Positions 51,744 through 52,787 of a stretch of DNA of 52,787 nucleotides are shown piece after piece (position 1 is the stretch's first letter; every line of letters begins with the position of its first letter). A program made the translations under genes and the position numbers. The stretch is taken from the NCBI GenBank assembly GCA_934394585.1, contig CAKRQU010000012.1:1-52787 (forward strand), read 5' to 3'. The notes below the pieces were generated by a model. It had not been told where the DNA came from. It worked only from the letters and a program-made list of their open reading frames with translations, and did no database searches. Origin of the DNA: an uncultured Eubacteriales bacterium (GTDB lineage Bacteria > Bacillota > Clostridia > Oscillospirales > CAG-272).

Positions 51744-52467
51744 ATTTTTTATCGTTTTCATCGAGGGCAAAATATGACGAAAATCTGCGAAAGCACGGCT
51801 TGAATTCAAAAACGCGGTCGAGCTTTTTCGAGAAAAATCCGATTATCGTGCCGTTGAGAAAAGCCATGACGGCTGTGCCCCAGTTCACTCCCTCAAATTT
51901 GCCGAAAAAGCTGAATGTCATCACTATGCCAGCAATCAGGCAAAAAACATCAAAAGCCGTTTTGAAAACCGAGAGCCTGATTTTATATCTGGTCGAAACG
52001 GCTTTCACAAAAAAGTCGTAGACCTGCGGATACAGATAAGTTTTGAAAAAGAGCGCGATGGAAAAAGACGTAAGCAGAACACCGATGATAAACATCGGAA
52101 TTCTCAGCCACAGCGCCATGCTGCCCGGTGCCGTCACTGCGGGATTAAAGCAAGGTATCATGCGCCACAGATCCAGCACGGCGCCGTAAATCAGACATGT
52201 GACAAACGACATCAGATATACGGGGCGGAATTTTCTGAGCACAAGGCACAGTATGATGAAAACGCCAGCCTGAATGATATATTCCGCCTGCCCGAATGTT
52301 ATTGTGCCCACCTTCAGACTGAGCAGATATGCCGGAGCTACTATCATGGAAATTCCGAAATCTGCGGAAGTGAGTATCGCTACTGCGAGCGCCAGCAGAA
52401 CTATCGCCGCAATATACGTTATTTCCGAGCATACGCAAATCTTTTTTGCCTGTTTTGTTTGTGCCAT
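51742..52467 (-). CDS. Integral membrane protein, DUF6198/YczE-like
   Basis: The protein of about 241 residues has five to six hydrophobic segments. The N-terminal pattern ADFGISMIVAPAYLLSLK with TFGQAEYIIQ and later NGTIIGFFSKKLD resembles the YczE/YitT-like membrane family found in Firmicutes (DUF6198). Its function is not known; some related genes sit beside transport systems. GGAGG is 7 nt before ATG 52467; an upstream in-frame ATG at 52512 lies within a leader hairpin and lacks a site. Confidence 0.7.
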   Translation of the reverse strand: MAQTKQAKKICVCSEITYIAAIVLLALAVAILTSADFGISMIVAPAYLLSLKVGTITFGQAEYIIQAGVFIILCLVLRKFRPVYLMSFVTCLIYGAVLDLWRMIPCFNPAVTAPGSMALWLRIPMFIIGVLLTSFSIALFFKTYLYPQVYDFFVKAVSTRYKIRLSVFKTAFDVFCLIAGIVMTFSFFGKFEGVNWGTAVMAFLNGTIIGFFSKKLDRVFEFKPCFRRFSSYFALDENDKK

Positions 52468-52488
52468 ATCATTTCCTCCGAAAAAAAT

Positions 52489-52518
52489 CGCCACACACCG
52501 TATTTGGTGCATGGCGAA
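52489..52518 (-). promoter_or_regulatory. Leader hairpin upstream of the membrane protein gene
   Basis: TCGCCA and TGGCGA at the ends and CACC/GGTG inside make an imperfect stem about 30 bases long, 20 bp before the start codon. It could regulate translation or stability. The rest of 52519-52660 shows no gene. Confidence 0.35.
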
Positions 52519-52668
52519 AAATGAGTTTTTTTATTCTCAGAAAAATCCATACCGATTTTACATGATAAATATATCACGCAGAGCAATGTTTGTCAATATA
52601 TCCGCAATAAATTTATTTGCGGTTTCGGCGATCTATTCCAAAGAAGTGCCGAAAATATAAAAAAGATA

Positions 52669-52697
52669 TTGACACAAAACAAAGATGGTGATATAAT
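52669..52697 (+). promoter_or_regulatory. Promoter of the gene that runs off the right edge
   Basis: TTGACA (52669-52674) and TATAAT (52692-52697) are spaced by 17 bp, a full consensus promoter. Confidence 0.85.
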
Positions 52698-52772
52698 CAT
52701 ATACAAATACAGCAAAATGAAATGTTTTTCAGTAAAAAAGCACAAAAATACTTGACAAAGGAGGAATAGGTC

Positions 52773-52787
52773 GTGTACAATCGCTTG
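52773..52787 (+). CDS. Start of an unidentified gene (truncated by window end)
   Basis: GTG at 52773 follows AAAGGAGG by 8 nt and begins a frame of five codons (MYNRL) before the window ends. The strong promoter 75 bp upstream supports a real gene, but its identity cannot be judged. Confidence 0.5.

Overview
The window reads as a chromosomal segment of an anaerobic, endospore-forming member of the Clostridia, probably a gut-type Oscillospirales or Christensenellales relative. The sequence basis is: sporulation genes (spoIIID, cotJABC), a Re-type citrate synthase, a single-chain pyruvate:ferredoxin oxidoreductase, the clostridial IspH-S1 fusion next to cmk and plsC, HPr kinase, a GdpP-type c-di-AMP phosphodiesterase, and consistent TTGACA-N17-TATAAT promoters with AGGAGG ribosome binding sites. 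The exact genus cannot be read from the sequence.

Layout. 1-884: a structured non-coding repeat. 885-6446: spoIIID, then an oxidative half-TCA operon (Re-citrate synthase, GntR regulator, aconitase, isocitrate dehydrogenase) that would make 2-oxoglutarate for glutamate, with a perfect palindrome over its -10 box. 6447-7073: second repeat copy. 7074-12711: a lipoprotein, pyroglutamyl peptidase, a lone MazF, a possible polysaccharide lyase and an exported FKBP-type lipoprotein. 12875-17020: hprK, yybS-like gene and gdpP. 17371-20128: copZ-csoR-copA copper module with a CsoR box. 20375-24484: MarR plus a heterodimeric ABC exporter. 24485-25642: third repeat copy. 25643-30585: PFOR and galE, divergent. 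30690-33432: a sigma factor with a very long C-terminal extension, MntP, and a small XRE regulator. 33569-34462: a decayed MATE gene and a short gene split by a one-base shift. 34451-36196: cotJ operon and a VanZ-like gene. 36197-36914: fourth repeat copy. 36915-43401: ABC-F, flavoprotein, cmk, plsC, ispH-rpsA in one leftward run. 43537-47205: ferritin-like protein, FkbM methyltransferase, MATE and GNAT genes. 47269-48345: tRNA-Leu, tRNA-fMet and a tandem array of tRNA-fMet 3' halves separated by a palindromic element. 48456-52787: MATE, HD, GNAT, hydrolase and membrane-protein genes, and the first codons of one more gene.

The least explained structures are two non-coding ones. The first is a 426-429 bp element present four times, always in a gap that appears to lie between converging genes. 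It has substitutions that preserve predicted stems, which favours a structured RNA or hairpin-forming mobile element over a protein gene. The second is the 241-bp tandem array built from the 3' half of the initiator tRNA and a 166-167 bp palindromic element whose ends match the tRNA anticodon arm. Other points worth testing are an internal ribosome binding site at the IspH/S1 junction, an A_AAA_AAG heptamer in a short gene, and an extra base in the T-stem of the initiator tRNA.
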